Assembly (NCBI RefSeq): GCF_003815875.1 | Contig: NZ_CP033924.1 | Coordinates: 1,240,001 to 1,304,000, forward strand | DNA from: Chryseobacterium lactis | GTDB lineage: Bacteria; Bacteroidota; Bacteroidia; Flavobacteriales; Weeksellaceae | Direction of reading: 5' to 3' | Length of the DNA stretch: 64,000 nucleotides | In this document: positions 30,201-45,200 of the stretch, in pieces | Layout of the letters: each line of letters begins with the position of its first letter | Numbering within the stretch: position 1 is the stretch's first letter | Program-made: the position numbers and the translations under genes | The notes under the pieces: model-generated | Told to the model about the DNA's origin: nothing | Database searches by the model: none | Seen by the model: the letters and a program-made list of their open reading frames with translations, nothing else

Positions 30201-33200
30201 TTGCCGGATATTATGTATCAGATCAGGAAATAGATTCCAATCTGCTTTCTGATTACATATCGGATTCCTTGCCGGAATATATGATACCAGGTGTTTTTGT
30301 TCATATGAAGACTTTACCGTTGACTATCAATGGAAAACTGGACAGAAAGCAATTACCTGAACCCGAATTTACAGGGAATAAAAATTATACTGCTCCGGAA
30401 ACGGGTCTCCAGACCAGATTATGCCAGATTTATGCAGATGTTCTCGGTATTCAGGTAGAAAGTATCGGGATTCATGATGATTTCTTCAGATTGGGAGGAG
30501 ATAGTATTATCAGCATCCAGCTGGTTGGAAGAATCAGGCAGCAACTGAATACAAGAGTAAGTGTAAAAGATGTTTTCGCAGCCCGAACTGCAGCTTCTTT
30601 ATCTATATTGATTGAGGAAAAAGAACAGAGCGAAGCATCCGAAATAGTATCAGAACAAGGCGTATTGGAAGGGAATGTACCTCTGCTGCCTGTTCAGGAA
30701 TGGTTTTTCAGTGAGAAAGAATCCACCAATCTGATAGATTTCAATCATTGGAATCAGGCTTTTTTGATTCATGTTCCTAAGCTTGACAAAGAATTGCTGG
30801 AAGAATCTATACAATATCTGATAGAAAGGCATGATGCGCTCAGATTTAGATATGAAAAAAATGACGAAATATATATTCAAACCTATGGAAATACTTCAAA
30901 CATTTCAAAGATCAAGTATCTCAATGCTTCAGGTCTGGATAAAGATGGCTTATCTACAATCTTTACAGAATGGCAATCCGGATTTGATATTGAAAAAGGT
31001 TCGTTATATCAGATAGGTTATATTGATGGTTATGAGGATGGTAGTGCAAGGATTTACTTCGCTTTTCACCATTTGATTATTGATGCGGTGAGCTGGAGAA
31101 TTATTACAGAAGATATTAAAAATATTTATCAATCTCTTGAAAAAGGAGAGAAACAAGCAATTGTTTCCCATACAAAAGGAACCAGTTATCGACAGTGGGT
31201 TAATGCTGTAAAAGCATATAAATCTGATGATACGGAGTCCAGATTACAGGAATTATCATACTGGAATACAGCCGCAGATATGGTAGAATCGGGTAACAAC
31301 TCCCTTGATGGTTTCTTAACTCAGAGCCAGCATCATGAAAGTCTGATCGTAAGTAAGGACATTACCGAATCTTTGATCAGAAAGACGCATCATGTGTATC
31401 ACACACAGATTAATGATGTATTACTTGCTGCACTCGCACTTTCTCTTTCCGAGTTGACAGGAGAAGAAAATCACTCTGTGATATTGGAAGGGCATGGTCG
31501 TGAGCAAATATTTGATAATGTTGATATTACCCAAACTATAGGTTGGTTCACGACGATGTATCCTTTACTTCTGAAAAATGGGAATGATCTAAAAGATACG
31601 ATAGTTTTAACCAAAGAAACATTAAGAAGTATTCCTAATAACGGAATCGGTTATGGAAGTCTGATGGGTTATTCTGATCGTGAATTGCCAAAGATCAGTT
31701 TCAATTATTTAGGGCAGCTGGATCAGGATTCGGATCATAAAAGCTGGCATATCACAGCAGAAGACAGTGGTGTATCCATAGGAAATAACAACAGAAACAG
31801 TCATTATATCAGCATCAACGGAGCGGTTATAGACGGTCGGTTAACCTTTGAAGTAGCAGGATATTTATCTGAGGAAAAGATCAGGTTTCTATCCGAAAGG
31901 TTTAAAACCAATCTTGAAAATATTGCTGAGATCCTTTCCTCGGAAAAGCGAACTTATCTTACTCCTTCCGATGTAGAATATATTGTTGATAAAGAGCAGT
32001 TAACGGGTATTCAGAAATCAGAAGAAATAGACGGAATATATCTTGCCAACAGCTTACAGGAAGGCTTTGTTTATCACGCTCTGAATCAGGGAGAAAAAGA
32101 TGATGCCTACAGAGTTCAGCTTATCTGGGATTATCTTTCTGAAATAGACGAAGCAAAACTTAAAAAATCATGGGAAATTACCCAGACAAATTATCCTACG
32201 TTGAGGATGAGGTTTGACTGGAGTGGAGAAATTGTTCAGGTAATCAATAAAAAAGGAAATGTTGACTGGCGGTATGAAGATATAAGTGATTTAAGTGAAG
32301 ATGCTCAGGGTGCGTTGGTTAAAGATGTTACTCAGAATGATCGATTTGAAGCCTATGATCTTTCTAAAGGAGATCTTTTCAGAGTATATCTGTTCAAACG
32401 CTCAAAAAACCATTTTACCTGTTTATTCAGTAACCATCATGCAATATTGGATGGCTGGAGTATGCCTGTCATTCTTAACAGTATTCACAATAATTATCTG
32501 AGTTTGGTTAAAGGCGAAGAAATTTCCTTGGTACCGGACATTGCCTATATTAATACTCAGAAATACCTTCAGGATCATAAAGAAAGTGCACGCAGCTTCT
32601 GGAATTCTTATATGAATTTGCTTGAAGATCAGGAAGATGTAAGCGGATTAATGAAGGAAAGTCAGAGACAGATTGATTTAGGAACCTACCGCCATATTCA
32701 GGATCACAGGTCTCAAAAATTGATGATAAATGGTGATCGATACCAGTTGCTGAAAGATTTTACCAAAACAAATGGGCTCACCATCAACGCTGTATTACAA
32801 TACCTTTGGCATCAGCAATTAAGAACGTACAGCGGATTAAATACGACGATAGTTGGAACAACGGTATCGGGGCGAAATTTACCAATAGACGGGATCGAAT
32901 CATCAGCAGGATTATATATCAATACTTTACCATTGATTGTTACTCATCAGGAAGGAAAGGTGGTTGAACATATCAGGGAAGTCCAGAACAGAATCAGTGA
33001 TCTGAATACCCACAGTGATATTAATCTGGCAGAGCTTCATCACGATGGACGCCGAGTCTTCAGCAGTCTGTTTGTGTATGAAAATTATCCTGTACCAAAA
33101 AGCAGCAATGATAACGAACTCGCGTTCGTATTCAGACACTCAGTAGAAAAACTGGATTATCCACTCGGAATAGTAGCTTATGAACGAGGAAATGAAATCT

Positions 33201-36200
33201 CATTAACCCTAAACTACGAAGGGCATCTTTTTGAAAACGAAATGATAAATCAGGTTGTAGAAGGGATGGAATTCATCCTTGATCAATTGCTTGATAATCA
33301 AAATATAACATCCGAACATCTTTCCCTTCTTACAACAGAGAAATATAAAAAGATTGCTGAAAATCAGAATACTACCTGGAATGAAATTTTCCCCAATCAC
33401 ACCATCCATGGATTGTTTGAAGATCAGGTTTTAAAAACACCGGACCAGATTGCTGTTACCTATCAGGATATTCATTTATCCTACAAAGAATTGAATGAAC
33501 AGGCTAGTCGTTTGGCCAATCATCTTCTCGAAACATATGGTATTCAACCTGATGACCTGATTCCTTTATGTCTGGAACGTTCAGAACAGATAATCATTGC
33601 AATACTGGCAATATTAAAAGCAGGTGCTGCTTATGTACCGATAGACCCATCTTATCCTATAGAAAGAATAAAACATGTGTTGGAAGATACGAACCCCAAA
33701 GTTGTTCTCCATCAGGAAAGTACCCAGGAAATAATAGTTGCCGTTACATCGGGACAAGCCGAAACAATATCTCTGGATAACCGATCTTTTAAAGCTATTC
33801 TTTCAGAGGCAAGTGCAAACAATCCTGTTACTGCTGCTACTCAGGAAAATCTGGCGTATGTAATCTATACCAGTGGAACGACGGGGCTTCCTAAAGGAGT
33901 AATGATAGAACATAAAGGGGCAATCAACCTAATGCAGGATCTTTATCCGCGTTATGGTTTAAATAGGACAGACGTTATCCTTCAGTTTGCCAATTACGTT
34001 TTTGATGCCTCGGTAGAACAGATTCTGTTAGCCTTATTAAACGGAAACAAATTAGTGCTGATAGAAAATCAAAAAATAGTAAATGAAGAAGATTTTGTAA
34101 ATACCCTTTCAGAAAATAAAGTTTCTTATATCCACCTTACTCCATCAGTATTGCAGAGTATAGATATTACTCAGGTTAAAAGTCTACGTATTTTAAACTC
34201 AGGAGGAGAAGCACTGCCAGCCGATCTGCATCATAAACTAAAGAACGGAAGCTTTAAACTTATTAATTCTTACGGACCAACAGAAACGACCGTTACCTCA
34301 ATTGTGAATACCAATATTGAGGTTAATACGATTGGGCGCCCAATCAGCAATACAAGTGTTTATGTATTGGATAATCATCATCGTCCAGTACCTGTAGGAG
34401 CTATAGGAGAATTATATATCGGCGGAACAGGCGTGGCCAGGGGATATCTGAACCGCCCTGAACTGACTACAGAACGCTTCCTGGAAAACCCGTTTCAAAC
34501 AGAAGATCAGAAAGAAAAAGGAGAAAACGGGCGAATATATAAAACCGGAGATTTAGTACGATATCTGACCTCAGGTGACCTGGAATATATTGGAAGAAAT
34601 GACTTCCAGGTAAAGATCCGTGGTTATAGAATAGAATTAGGAGAAATTGAGAACAGGATGCAAAAGTTTCCTGAAGTGAGGCAAGTAGCAGTACTGGCCA
34701 AAGAAAATAAGTCCGGGTTAAAATATCTTGCCGGGTATTATGTTTCAGATTCCTCTATAGATTCCGGGCAGCTTACATCATTTTTATCAGAGACGTTGGC
34801 AGAGTATATGATACCTTCCGTATTTGTACATTTAACCTCACTTCCATTAACCATTAATGGAAAACTGGACCGAAAAAGCCTGCCTGAGCCAACATTTACA
34901 GGAAGCACAAATTATATTGCTCCTGAAAATGATCTTCAGAAAGCACTTAGTGAAGTCTATGCCGGAATTCTTGGACTGGATTCAGCAAGTATAGGAATTC
35001 ATGATGACTTCTTTACACTGGGAGGAAACAGCATCATGGCTATAAAACTGATGAGCAGAATTAAAAAGATTCTGGATATCAGAGTAGAAGTGGCTGCCAT
35101 TTTTAGTCATAAAACAATTGCCTCTCTTTCTCAAATTTTGACCGATGAATTCCATACTGGAGAAGATACAATCATTAGTCCCGTAAAAGTCAATTTTCCG
35201 GAAGACCAAAGATTATCCTTTGCACAGGAAAGGCTGTGGTTTCTGGAAACATATGAAGGAGGAAGTAATGCTTACAACATTCCGATAACATTGGTTCTTG
35301 AGGAAAAGATAGATATTTCAGCATTATATCAGGCTTTTGAAAAGGTGATCAAACGTCATGAAGTGTTGCGTTCTATGATTAAAATTACTGAAGATGGAGT
35401 AGGATATCAGCTTGTTACAGATCTTCTTCCAGAGTTTAAAGTGACGGAAGCTGGCACCAGAGAAGATTTAGAGGAAAAAATTGACAAATCGGTCAACAAA
35501 ACCTTCCGTCTGGATGAAGAAATTCCGATAGCAGTCAACATTTTCAAATTCAATACCCGACACTATCTTTCCGTGGTTATTCACCATATTGCTTTTGATG
35601 GATGGTCCACAGAGGTATTCCTCAGAGAATTGCAAATGTTTTATGAGGCTATTCTCAATAAAGATCAGGCTTTCGAACTTGTTGACTTACAGATTCAATA
35701 TAAAGATTTTGCGCTTTGGCAACGAGATTACCTTACCGGTGATCGCCTCAATAAACAAATTGATTATTGGAAAGATCAACTCCATGATTTTGAGAATCTG
35801 GATCTCCCGACAGACTTCAGAAGACCTTCTCAGATTTCTTATGAAGGAGAAAATATTTATTTCAGTTTGAATACTGAAGCAGGAGAACAATTGAGAGCAC
35901 TCTCTAAAGAATTGGGAATAAGTCTTTATAGTGTCCTGCTCAGTGGATATTACCTGATGCTTTCTGCTTATTCCGGACAGGATGATATCGTAATCGGAAG
36001 TCCGATTGCCAACCGACACCATGCCGGCCTGGAAGATATGATCGGCTTTTTTGTGAATACGCTTGCGCTAAGAGAGAAGCTTGATCCCGATCAAAATCTT
36101 AAGGATTTTCTCCTTCAGGTTTCAAAATCAGTGACAGAAGCACAGTCTCATCAGGATCTCCCATTTGAAAAACTGGTAGAAGAACTTGGTATTGAACAGG

Positions 36201-39200
36201 ATACCTCAAGACATCCTGTGTTTCAGGTGATGTTTGGACTTCAGAATTTTGGTAATGAAACATTGAAAAATGATCACGGAAAATTGTTCTATCCTTATGA
36301 AGGGGAGATCGATTATCAGGTTGCCAAATTTGATCTGACGACAATGATTGATGATGGAGGAGACAATATCCATGGAATGTTTAATTATGCTAAAGGGATC
36401 TTCTCAAAAGAGACGATTCATAACATGATCCGTTCTTATGAGTTTTTGTTGATTCAAATAGCAGAGCAAAAAGACATCAAGCTTTCCGAATTAAGCCTTA
36501 TTCCGCAGGATCAGTACAAAAAAGTAACAGAAGGCTGGAATAATACTCACCAGGAATATTCAAAAGATATTACCATTCATCAATTATTTGAAAATCAGGT
36601 GAAAATGACTCCTAACCAAACTGCTTTAGTATATCAGGGTGTTCAACTTTCCTATTTTGAATTGAACGAAAGAGCCAATCGCCTCGCCAATTATTTGGGT
36701 GAAAAATATAATCTGCAACCAGATGACCTGGCTCCGTTATGCCTGGATCGTTCAGAAAACATACTGATTGCAATACTTGCTGTCTTGAAATCAGGGGCAG
36801 CTTACGTTCCGATGGATCCATCCTATCCCACGGACAGAATGAAACATATTCTTAAAGACACCAATGCAAGATTTGTCATCGGGAATCAAAGCGCCATTGA
36901 ACAATTAAAAGATATAGATGTTGAGGTTCTTTCTTTAGAGGATATTAATCTTAAAGCAGAACTTGAAATAATATCTTCTCAGAATCCTGATATTCAGATT
37001 AATTCACAAAACCTTGCCTACGTCATTTACACCAGCGGAACAACCGGGTTGCCAAAAGGAGTAATGATAGAACATTCGGGAGTTATAAATCTCATTGGAT
37101 CAATGATTAATGCTCACCGACTTCAAGAATACAACGAAGTAGGATGCTATTCAAACTATGTATTTGATGCTTTTGTATATGAAGCCTTCCCTGCACTTTG
37201 TAATGGGAATACTTTGTGGCTATACAGCAATGAAATCAGAACATCAGTGAATGAACTTAATCAATATATTAAAGAAAACAATATTGAAGTTTCCTTTATT
37301 CCTCCGGTTCTGTTAAGAGAAGTTGTAGAAGGAGGAACAAGTTTGAAACTGATTTTTGCCGGAGGAGAAGCTTTCCCTGCTTTAAACAAGACTGTTCATG
37401 ATATCATTTTTGTCAATGAATATGGTCCGACCGAAGCAACGGTTTGCTCTACGCTACATCATTACAAAGAAAATGATAATCCGTTGAATATCGGAGCTCC
37501 TATTGTGAATACAAATGTATATGTTCTTGACAATCAGTTCCGACTGGCACCTGCGGGAGCAATTGGTGAACTTTATATTGGAGGAGCAGGTATCGCAAGA
37601 GGCTATCTGAACCGTCCTGAGTTAACGGAAGAACGTTTCATCAGTAACCCGTTTCAAACCGCTTTTCAAAAGGCAAAAGGTGAAAACGGAAGATTATACA
37701 AAACCGGAGATTTAGTACGCTGGCTATCAAATGGCGAGCTGGAATATGTTGGAAGAAACGACTTCCAGGTAAAAATCAGGGGTCATCGTATCGAATTAGG
37801 AGAGATTGAAAATACCTTGTTAAGCTATCCCGATGTTCGTCAGGTAGCAGTATTGGTAAAAGAAAATAATGCGGGATTAAACTATCTGGCAGGCTATTAT
37901 GTTTCTGATAAAGAAATTGAACCAGCATTACTTTCAGAACATTTATCAGTCTCTCTTCCGGAATATATGCTTCTGGGAGCATTCGTTCATTTAACGACTT
38001 TACCATTGACGATCAATGGTAAATTGGATCGAAGAGCTTTACCTGAACCTGATTTTACAGGAAATAAAGAATATTCTGCTCCGGAAACGGAACTTCAGGA
38101 AAAGCTTTGTCAGATATATGCTGAAGTATTAGGAGTAAATGCAGAAAGCATCAGTATTCATGATGACTTTTTCAGGCTGGGAGGAAACAGTATTATGGCT
38201 ATAAAACTGATCAGTAAGATCAGGCAGGCTTTAGATCTTCAGATAGAAGTTGCTAAAATATTCAACCATAAAACAATTGCTTTACTTTCGCATATTTTAG
38301 AAGATCAGGTTAATGATAGCGAACAGATAATCATTGCACCGGTAGCAATACAATCTCAGGAAGAGCAGCGGTTATCTTTCGCTCAGGAAAGACTTTGGTT
38401 TATAGAAAACTATGAGGGCGGAACTAGTGCTTATAATATCCCTATGATTTTCCGTCTGGATGAGAAAACGGATATTACGGTGTTGTGTAAGGCTTTGGAT
38501 GCTATTGTGATACGCCACGAAGTGCTTCGTTCTGTTATTCGGACGACTGATGAAGGAAAAGGCTGGCAATATGTTGTGGATGATATTCCGGCTATTCATC
38601 AGCATGAGGTCAGAACAATGTCAGAACTGGAGGAAAAAGTAAGCGAAGTAGCCAATAAAATCTTCCGTCTGGAACAAGAACTGCCGATAGACATTAATAT
38701 CTTTAAACTGGATGATATATTCTATTTGTCGGTTGTTATTCATCATATTGCATTTGATGGCTGGTCATCCGATGTTTTCCTAAAAGAATTAGTCACGATC
38801 TACCATGCCATTAAAGAAAATAAACCTCATGGAGTACCGGTTTTAAAAATTCAATACAAAGACTTTGCCTTATGGCAGCGGAATTATCTTAGTGGGGAAA
38901 GGCTTGATCAGCAAATCGGTTACTGGAAAAACAAGTTAAGTGCTTTCCAAAACCTTGATCTGGCTTCTGATTTCAAAAGACCTGCCCAAATATCCTATGA
39001 AGGAGAAAATATATACTTCGACCTGGATGCAGATCAGACGAGAAAGTTAAAAAATCTATCAAAAGACCTTGGAGTAAGTTTATATAGTATACTTCTGAGC
39101 GGATATTATCTGATGCTCTCTGCCTATTCCGGTCAGGATGACATTATTGTGGGAAGCCCGATTGCCAATCGCCATCATGCCGGACTTGAAGATATGATTG

Positions 39201-42200
39201 GGTTCTTTGTCAATACATTAGCATTAAGAGAGCATATTAATCCCGATCAGCGTGTGAAAGATTTTATTTTACAGGTGGCTCAATCGGTAACAGAGGTTCA
39301 GTCTTATCAGGATCTTCCATTTGAGAAATTAGTAGAAGAATTGGGAGTTGAGAAAGATACGTCCCGTCATCCTGTTTTTCAGGTAATGTTCGGACTTCAG
39401 AGCTTTGGAGAGGAAATGTTGCCGTCTGAAAATGAAACCACCTTATTACATCCTTTCAACGGAAATGTAGAATATCAGGTAGCGAAGTTTGATTTGACCA
39501 CGATGATTAATGATATTGGACATACTTTACAGGGAATGTTCAACTTTGCCAAAACAGTTTTTGCAAAAGAAACGGTTCAGAATATGTTGAATTCTTACCT
39601 CTTCTTACTTGAACAAATTGCAGAAACTGACCAACAAGATGATCGTACATTATCAGGATTAACACTTATTCCTCAGGCACAATATCATGAAGTTTCTAGG
39701 CTCTGGTCTTCAGGAGTTAAGTATGCCGATCACAAAACAATTCATGAGTTATTTGAAGCACAGGTTGAAACTACTCCGGATCATACAGCGGTAGTGTATC
39801 AGGATATAAGATTGTCATATCGTGAGCTTAACGAACGTTCCAACCGACTGGCAAATTATCTTGTTAAAACCTATACTATTCAACCCGATGATCTGATTCC
39901 CTTATGTTTTGAACGTTCCGAAGAAATGCTTGTTGGGATTCTAGCTGTCTTAAAATCCGGAGGCGCTTATGTTCCGATGGATCCATCATATCCGGCAGAT
40001 AGAATTAAACATATTTTAAAAGATACCGGAGCCAAAATAATATTGACTGATGCTGTTTCAAAAGACAGTGTTGTTGAAGCTTGCGAAGAAAGCATTTCCA
40101 TGATTGTTTTGAACAGCCCTGAACTTGCAACAATTCTTGAAAAACAAAGTGCTGAAAATCCTGTCACTCAGGTAAATTCATCCCATCTTGCTTACGTCAT
40201 CTACACGAGCGGAACTACCGGAATGCCAAAAGGAGTAATGCAGGAACACCGAAATGTGGCACGGCTCTTTAGCGCAACAGATCATTGGTATCACTTTAAT
40301 GAAGGTGATGTTTGGAGCTTATTCCATTCCTATGTCTTTGACTTCAGTGTTTGGGAAATCTGGGGAGCCTTATTCTATGGCGGAAAGCTATTAATCCCAT
40401 CCTATGAACAGACCAAAGACACAAATTTATTCTTCAGTTTATGTTTACAGGAAGGATTAACCGTCCTGAATCAAACCCCGACAGCTTTCTACCAATTTAT
40501 AGATACAGCACTTCAGCGGGAAGAACAGCTAACAACCCTTCGCTATGTAATCTTTGGAGGGGAAGCATTAAATCTGGCCTCGTTAAAACCTTGGTATGTG
40601 CGATATCAATTCTCTCCGGACTTAATCAATATGTACGGAATTACTGAAACAACCGTCCATGTAACCTATAAAAAACTAAGCGTTAAAGACTTAGATAAAG
40701 CCTCGCTAATTGGTGAGAATATCCCTGACCAAGGGATGTATATCCTTGATAAACACCTTCGTGCAGTTCCTGTCGGAGCAGTAGGAGAGTTGTATGTAGG
40801 CGGAGCCGGTATTGCGAGAGGCTATCTGAACAGAGCTGAATTAACGGCCGAGCGTTTTATCAGCAATCCGTTCCAGACTTTAGAGGAGAAAAAAGAAAAT
40901 AAGAATGGGATCCTTTACAAAACCGGAGATCTGGTTCGTTATCTGGCTGATGGCGAGCTGGAATATATTGGTAGAAATGACTTCCAGGTGAAGATCCGTG
41001 GGTATCGTATTGAGTTGGGAGAGATTGAAAACAGGCTTCAGGAATATTCCGAGGTAAAACAGGGAGTTGTTCTGGCAAAAGAAAATAAAGTCGGAATGAA
41101 ATATCTTGTCGGATATTATGTGTCAGAAAACCTGATAGATACGAATCAACTTGCAATTTTCCTCTCAGAGACTTTACCGGAATATATGGTTCCTGCTGTT
41201 TTTGTTCATTTAACCCAATTACCATTAACGATTAATGGCAAACTGGACAGAAGAGCCTTACCGGAGCCAGAATTTACAGGAAGTAAAGAATACACAGCTC
41301 CTGAAAACGAATTGCAGGAAAAACTGTGTCAGATCTATGGCGAAGTTCTGGGATTGGATGCTTCAGGAATTGGTATTCATGAGGATTTCTTCAGATTAGG
41401 AGGTGACAGTATTATCAGTATTCAGTTGGTCAGTAGAATAAGACAACGACTGGATATAAGAGTAAGTGTTAAGGATATTTTCACTTCAAAATCAGTGTCA
41501 AAACTTTCGGAACTGATTGAAAATAAAGCCAAAGAAGAGCAAACCCAGATTCTGACGGAACAAGGTCAGTTGACCGGAAGTTTATCTTTCCTTCCTGTTC
41601 AGGAATGGTTCTTTAATCTTGTAGAAGAGGGCTTTGTAGGAAATCTTAATCACTGGAATCAATCTTTTATCATTAAAGTTCCTGAACTTAATCCTGAACT
41701 TCTGAGACACAGTGTACAACTGCTCATTGAAAAACATGATGCTTTCAGAATTTATTATCCAAAAGAAAATCAAGTCTATACACAACAATACGGAACAGAA
41801 ACAATACCTGAAATTAACGATCTGAATATTTCCGGGATGGCATCAGAAGCTATTTCAGCGGTGCTTACAGAATGGCAGTCTCATTTTGATATCGAAAATG
41901 GGCCATTATTCCAGATAGGATATATCAGTGGTTATGAAGACGGAAGCTCCGGAATTTTCTTTGCCTTGCATCACCTTATCATTGATGCCGTAAGCTGGCG
42001 AATTATTACCGAAGACCTGAAAAACATTTACCAGACTCTTGAAAATGGAGGTAAGATAGAGGCTTATACAAAAGGAAGCAGCTATCGCCAATGGGTTGAA
42101 GCGGTAAAAGGGTATTTGAATGAAAATCAGGAAGTCAAAGCAAATGAAATTGCCTACTGGAATAAAACAGCCGATACTGTTACCCAAAATAATAATATCC

Positions 42201-45200
42201 TTACTGAATTATCTTCAGCCGATTATCATTTCGCCAATCTTACTCTGGAAGAAAAATATACCGAAAAATTAATCAGAGAAGTACATCATGTCTATCATAC
42301 GCAGATCAATGATTTATTATTGTCGGCACTGGCTTCCGCACTTTCTGACCTTACGGGAATATCCGGACATACAGTTCTTCTGGAAGGACATGGCCGTGAA
42401 GAAGTATTTAATAATCTGGATATTACAGAAACGGTAGGGTGGTTTACTTCCATGTACCCGGTATTGCTCGAAAAAGGAAAAGATATAAAAGACACCGTCA
42501 TTCTTACCAAAGAATCCCTGAGAAATATTCCCAATAATGGAATTGGATACGGAAGTCTTGTAGGATATACGGAACGAGCGCTTCCTAAAATCAGTTTCAA
42601 CTATCTGGGGCAGCTTGATCAGGAAGAGAGCACAGGAGAAAAAACATGGTACATTTCCGGGGAAAATACAGGAAATTCTATGGGGGATCAAAATCTTGAC
42701 AGCCATATTATTAGTATCAACGGAGCCATTGCAGATGGACAACTTCGTTTTGGAATCTCAGGATATCTGTCACAAGATCAGATTAATCTGCTCACAGAAA
42801 AATTTAAAGAATATATAAAAAGTACTGTTGACGAATTGGCAGCAGAGCAAAGAAGCTGGCTGACTCCATCAGATACGGAACATATTGTTGGAAAAGATCA
42901 GCTGATGCACATCCAGAAATCAGGGGTTGTTGAAGGTGTTTATCTTGCTAATAGCTTACAGGAAGGATTTATATACCATGCATTAAATCAAGGAGATACA
43001 GATGATGCTTATCGTGTGCAGGTGATTTGGGATTATCTTTCTGAAATGGATCTTGACCAATTGAAAAAAGCATGGATATATACTCAGGATCAGCTTCCTA
43101 CCTTAAGATTAAGATTTGACTGGAGCAAAGAAATAGTTCAGATTATTGACCAAAAAGGAATCCTCGATTGGCGTTATCACGATATAAGTGAAATGAGTGA
43201 AGTCGATAAAGAAGATTTTATTACAGAAATGACTCAAAAAGATCGTTTTGAAGTCTATGATTTGTCTAAAGGAAGCCTCTTTAGAATCTATTTGTTCAAG
43301 CGTTCAGAGAAGCACTACACCTGTATTTTCAGCAATCATCATGCAATTCTTGATGGTTGGAGTATGCCTGTATTCCTGACGCTTATTCATGAATCTTATC
43401 TGAAATTAATTAAGAATCAGGAGCTTTCACCCGCCCCGGATACCGCATATGCAGAAGCACAAAAATATCTTCAAAAAAATAAAGACAGCAACAAGAGTTT
43501 CTGGAAAAACTATCTGGGATTGCTTGAAGATCGTGAAGACTTAAGCGGACTCCTAAAAGAATCTCAAAAACATATTGATCTTTCTGAATATAAGCAGATT
43601 GTGGATCATCGTTCCACAAAAATGTCAATCACAGGAGAACAATATCAGGTGTTGAAGAAGTTTACTGCAAAGTATGGCTTCACGATCAATGCGGTACTTC
43701 AATATCTGTGGCATAAACAGCTGGGAATCTATAGTGGTGGCGTTACTACTGTAGTTGGAACCACTGTTTCCGGAAGAAGTATTCCTGTTGATGGAATAGA
43801 ATCTTCTGTAGGACTTTACATCAATACACTACCGTTGATTGTAACCCATACAGATGGAAAAGTGGTAGATATGATTTCTGAAATTCAACACAGAATCAGT
43901 GAGCTTAATACCCACAGCAGTGTAAATCTGGCAAGCCTTCAGCATGATGGGCACAGGATTTTCAGCAGCTTGTTTGTCTATGAAAACTATCCTGTTCCGG
44001 AAGCAGATGAAGAAAGCGAACTGTCTTTTGCCTTCAAAGGTTCTGTTGAACGTCTGGATTATCCTCTTGGAATTGTAGCTTATGAAAGTGGTGATGAAGT
44101 TATATTAAATATTAACTATGAAGGGCATCTCTTCGATGATAAAACGATAAGACAATTGATTGCAGGAATGAATACTGTTTTAGAGCAAATTCTTGAAAAT
44201 ACAGAGATTTCATCAGATCAGTTAACGTATCTTACCAACGAAGAATATCATGAAGTTTCGAGGCTGTGGTCTTCAGGGGTTAAGTATGCCGATCACAAAA
44301 CAATTCATGAGTTATTTGAAGCACAGGTTGAAACTACTCCGGATCATACAGCGGTAGTGTATCAGGATATAAGATTGTCATATCTTGAGCTTAACGAACG
44401 TTCTAACCGACTGGCAAATTATCTTGTTAAAACCTATACTATTCAACCCGATGATCTGATTCCCTTATGTTTTGAACGTTCCGAAGAAATGCTTGTTGGG
44501 ATTCTAGCTGTCTTAAAATCCGGAGGCGCTTACGTTCCGATGGATCCATCATATCCGGCAGATAGAATTAAACATATTTTAAAAGATACCGGAGCCAAAA
44601 TAATATTGACTGATGCTGTTTCAAAAGCCGGTGTTGCTGAAGTTTGCGAAGAAAGCATTTCCATGATTGTCTTGAACAGCCCTGAACTTGCAACAATTCT
44701 TGAAGAACATAGTACTCAAAATCCTATCACTCAGGTAAATTCATCCCATCTTGCTTACGTCATCTACACCAGCGGAACTACCGGAATGCCAAAAGGAGTG
44801 ATGCAGGAACACCGAAATGTGGCACGCTTATTCAGTGCAACAGATCATTGGTATCACTTTAATGAAGGTGATGTGTGGAGCTTATTCCATTCCTATGTCT
44901 TTGACTTCAGTGTTTGGGAAATCTGGGGAGCCTTATTCTATGGCGGAAAACTATTAATTCCATCCTATGAACAGACCAAAGACACGAATTTATTCTTTAG
45001 TTTATGCTTACAGGAAGGATTAACCGTCCTGAATCAAACCCCGACAGCCTTCTACCAATTTATAGATACAGCGCTTCAACGGGAGGAACAATTAACAACC
45101 CTTCGCTATGTAATCTTTGGAGGGGAAGCATTAAATCTGGCCTCGTTAAAACCTTGGTATGAGCGTTATCAATTCTCTCCGGACCTAATCAATATGTACG

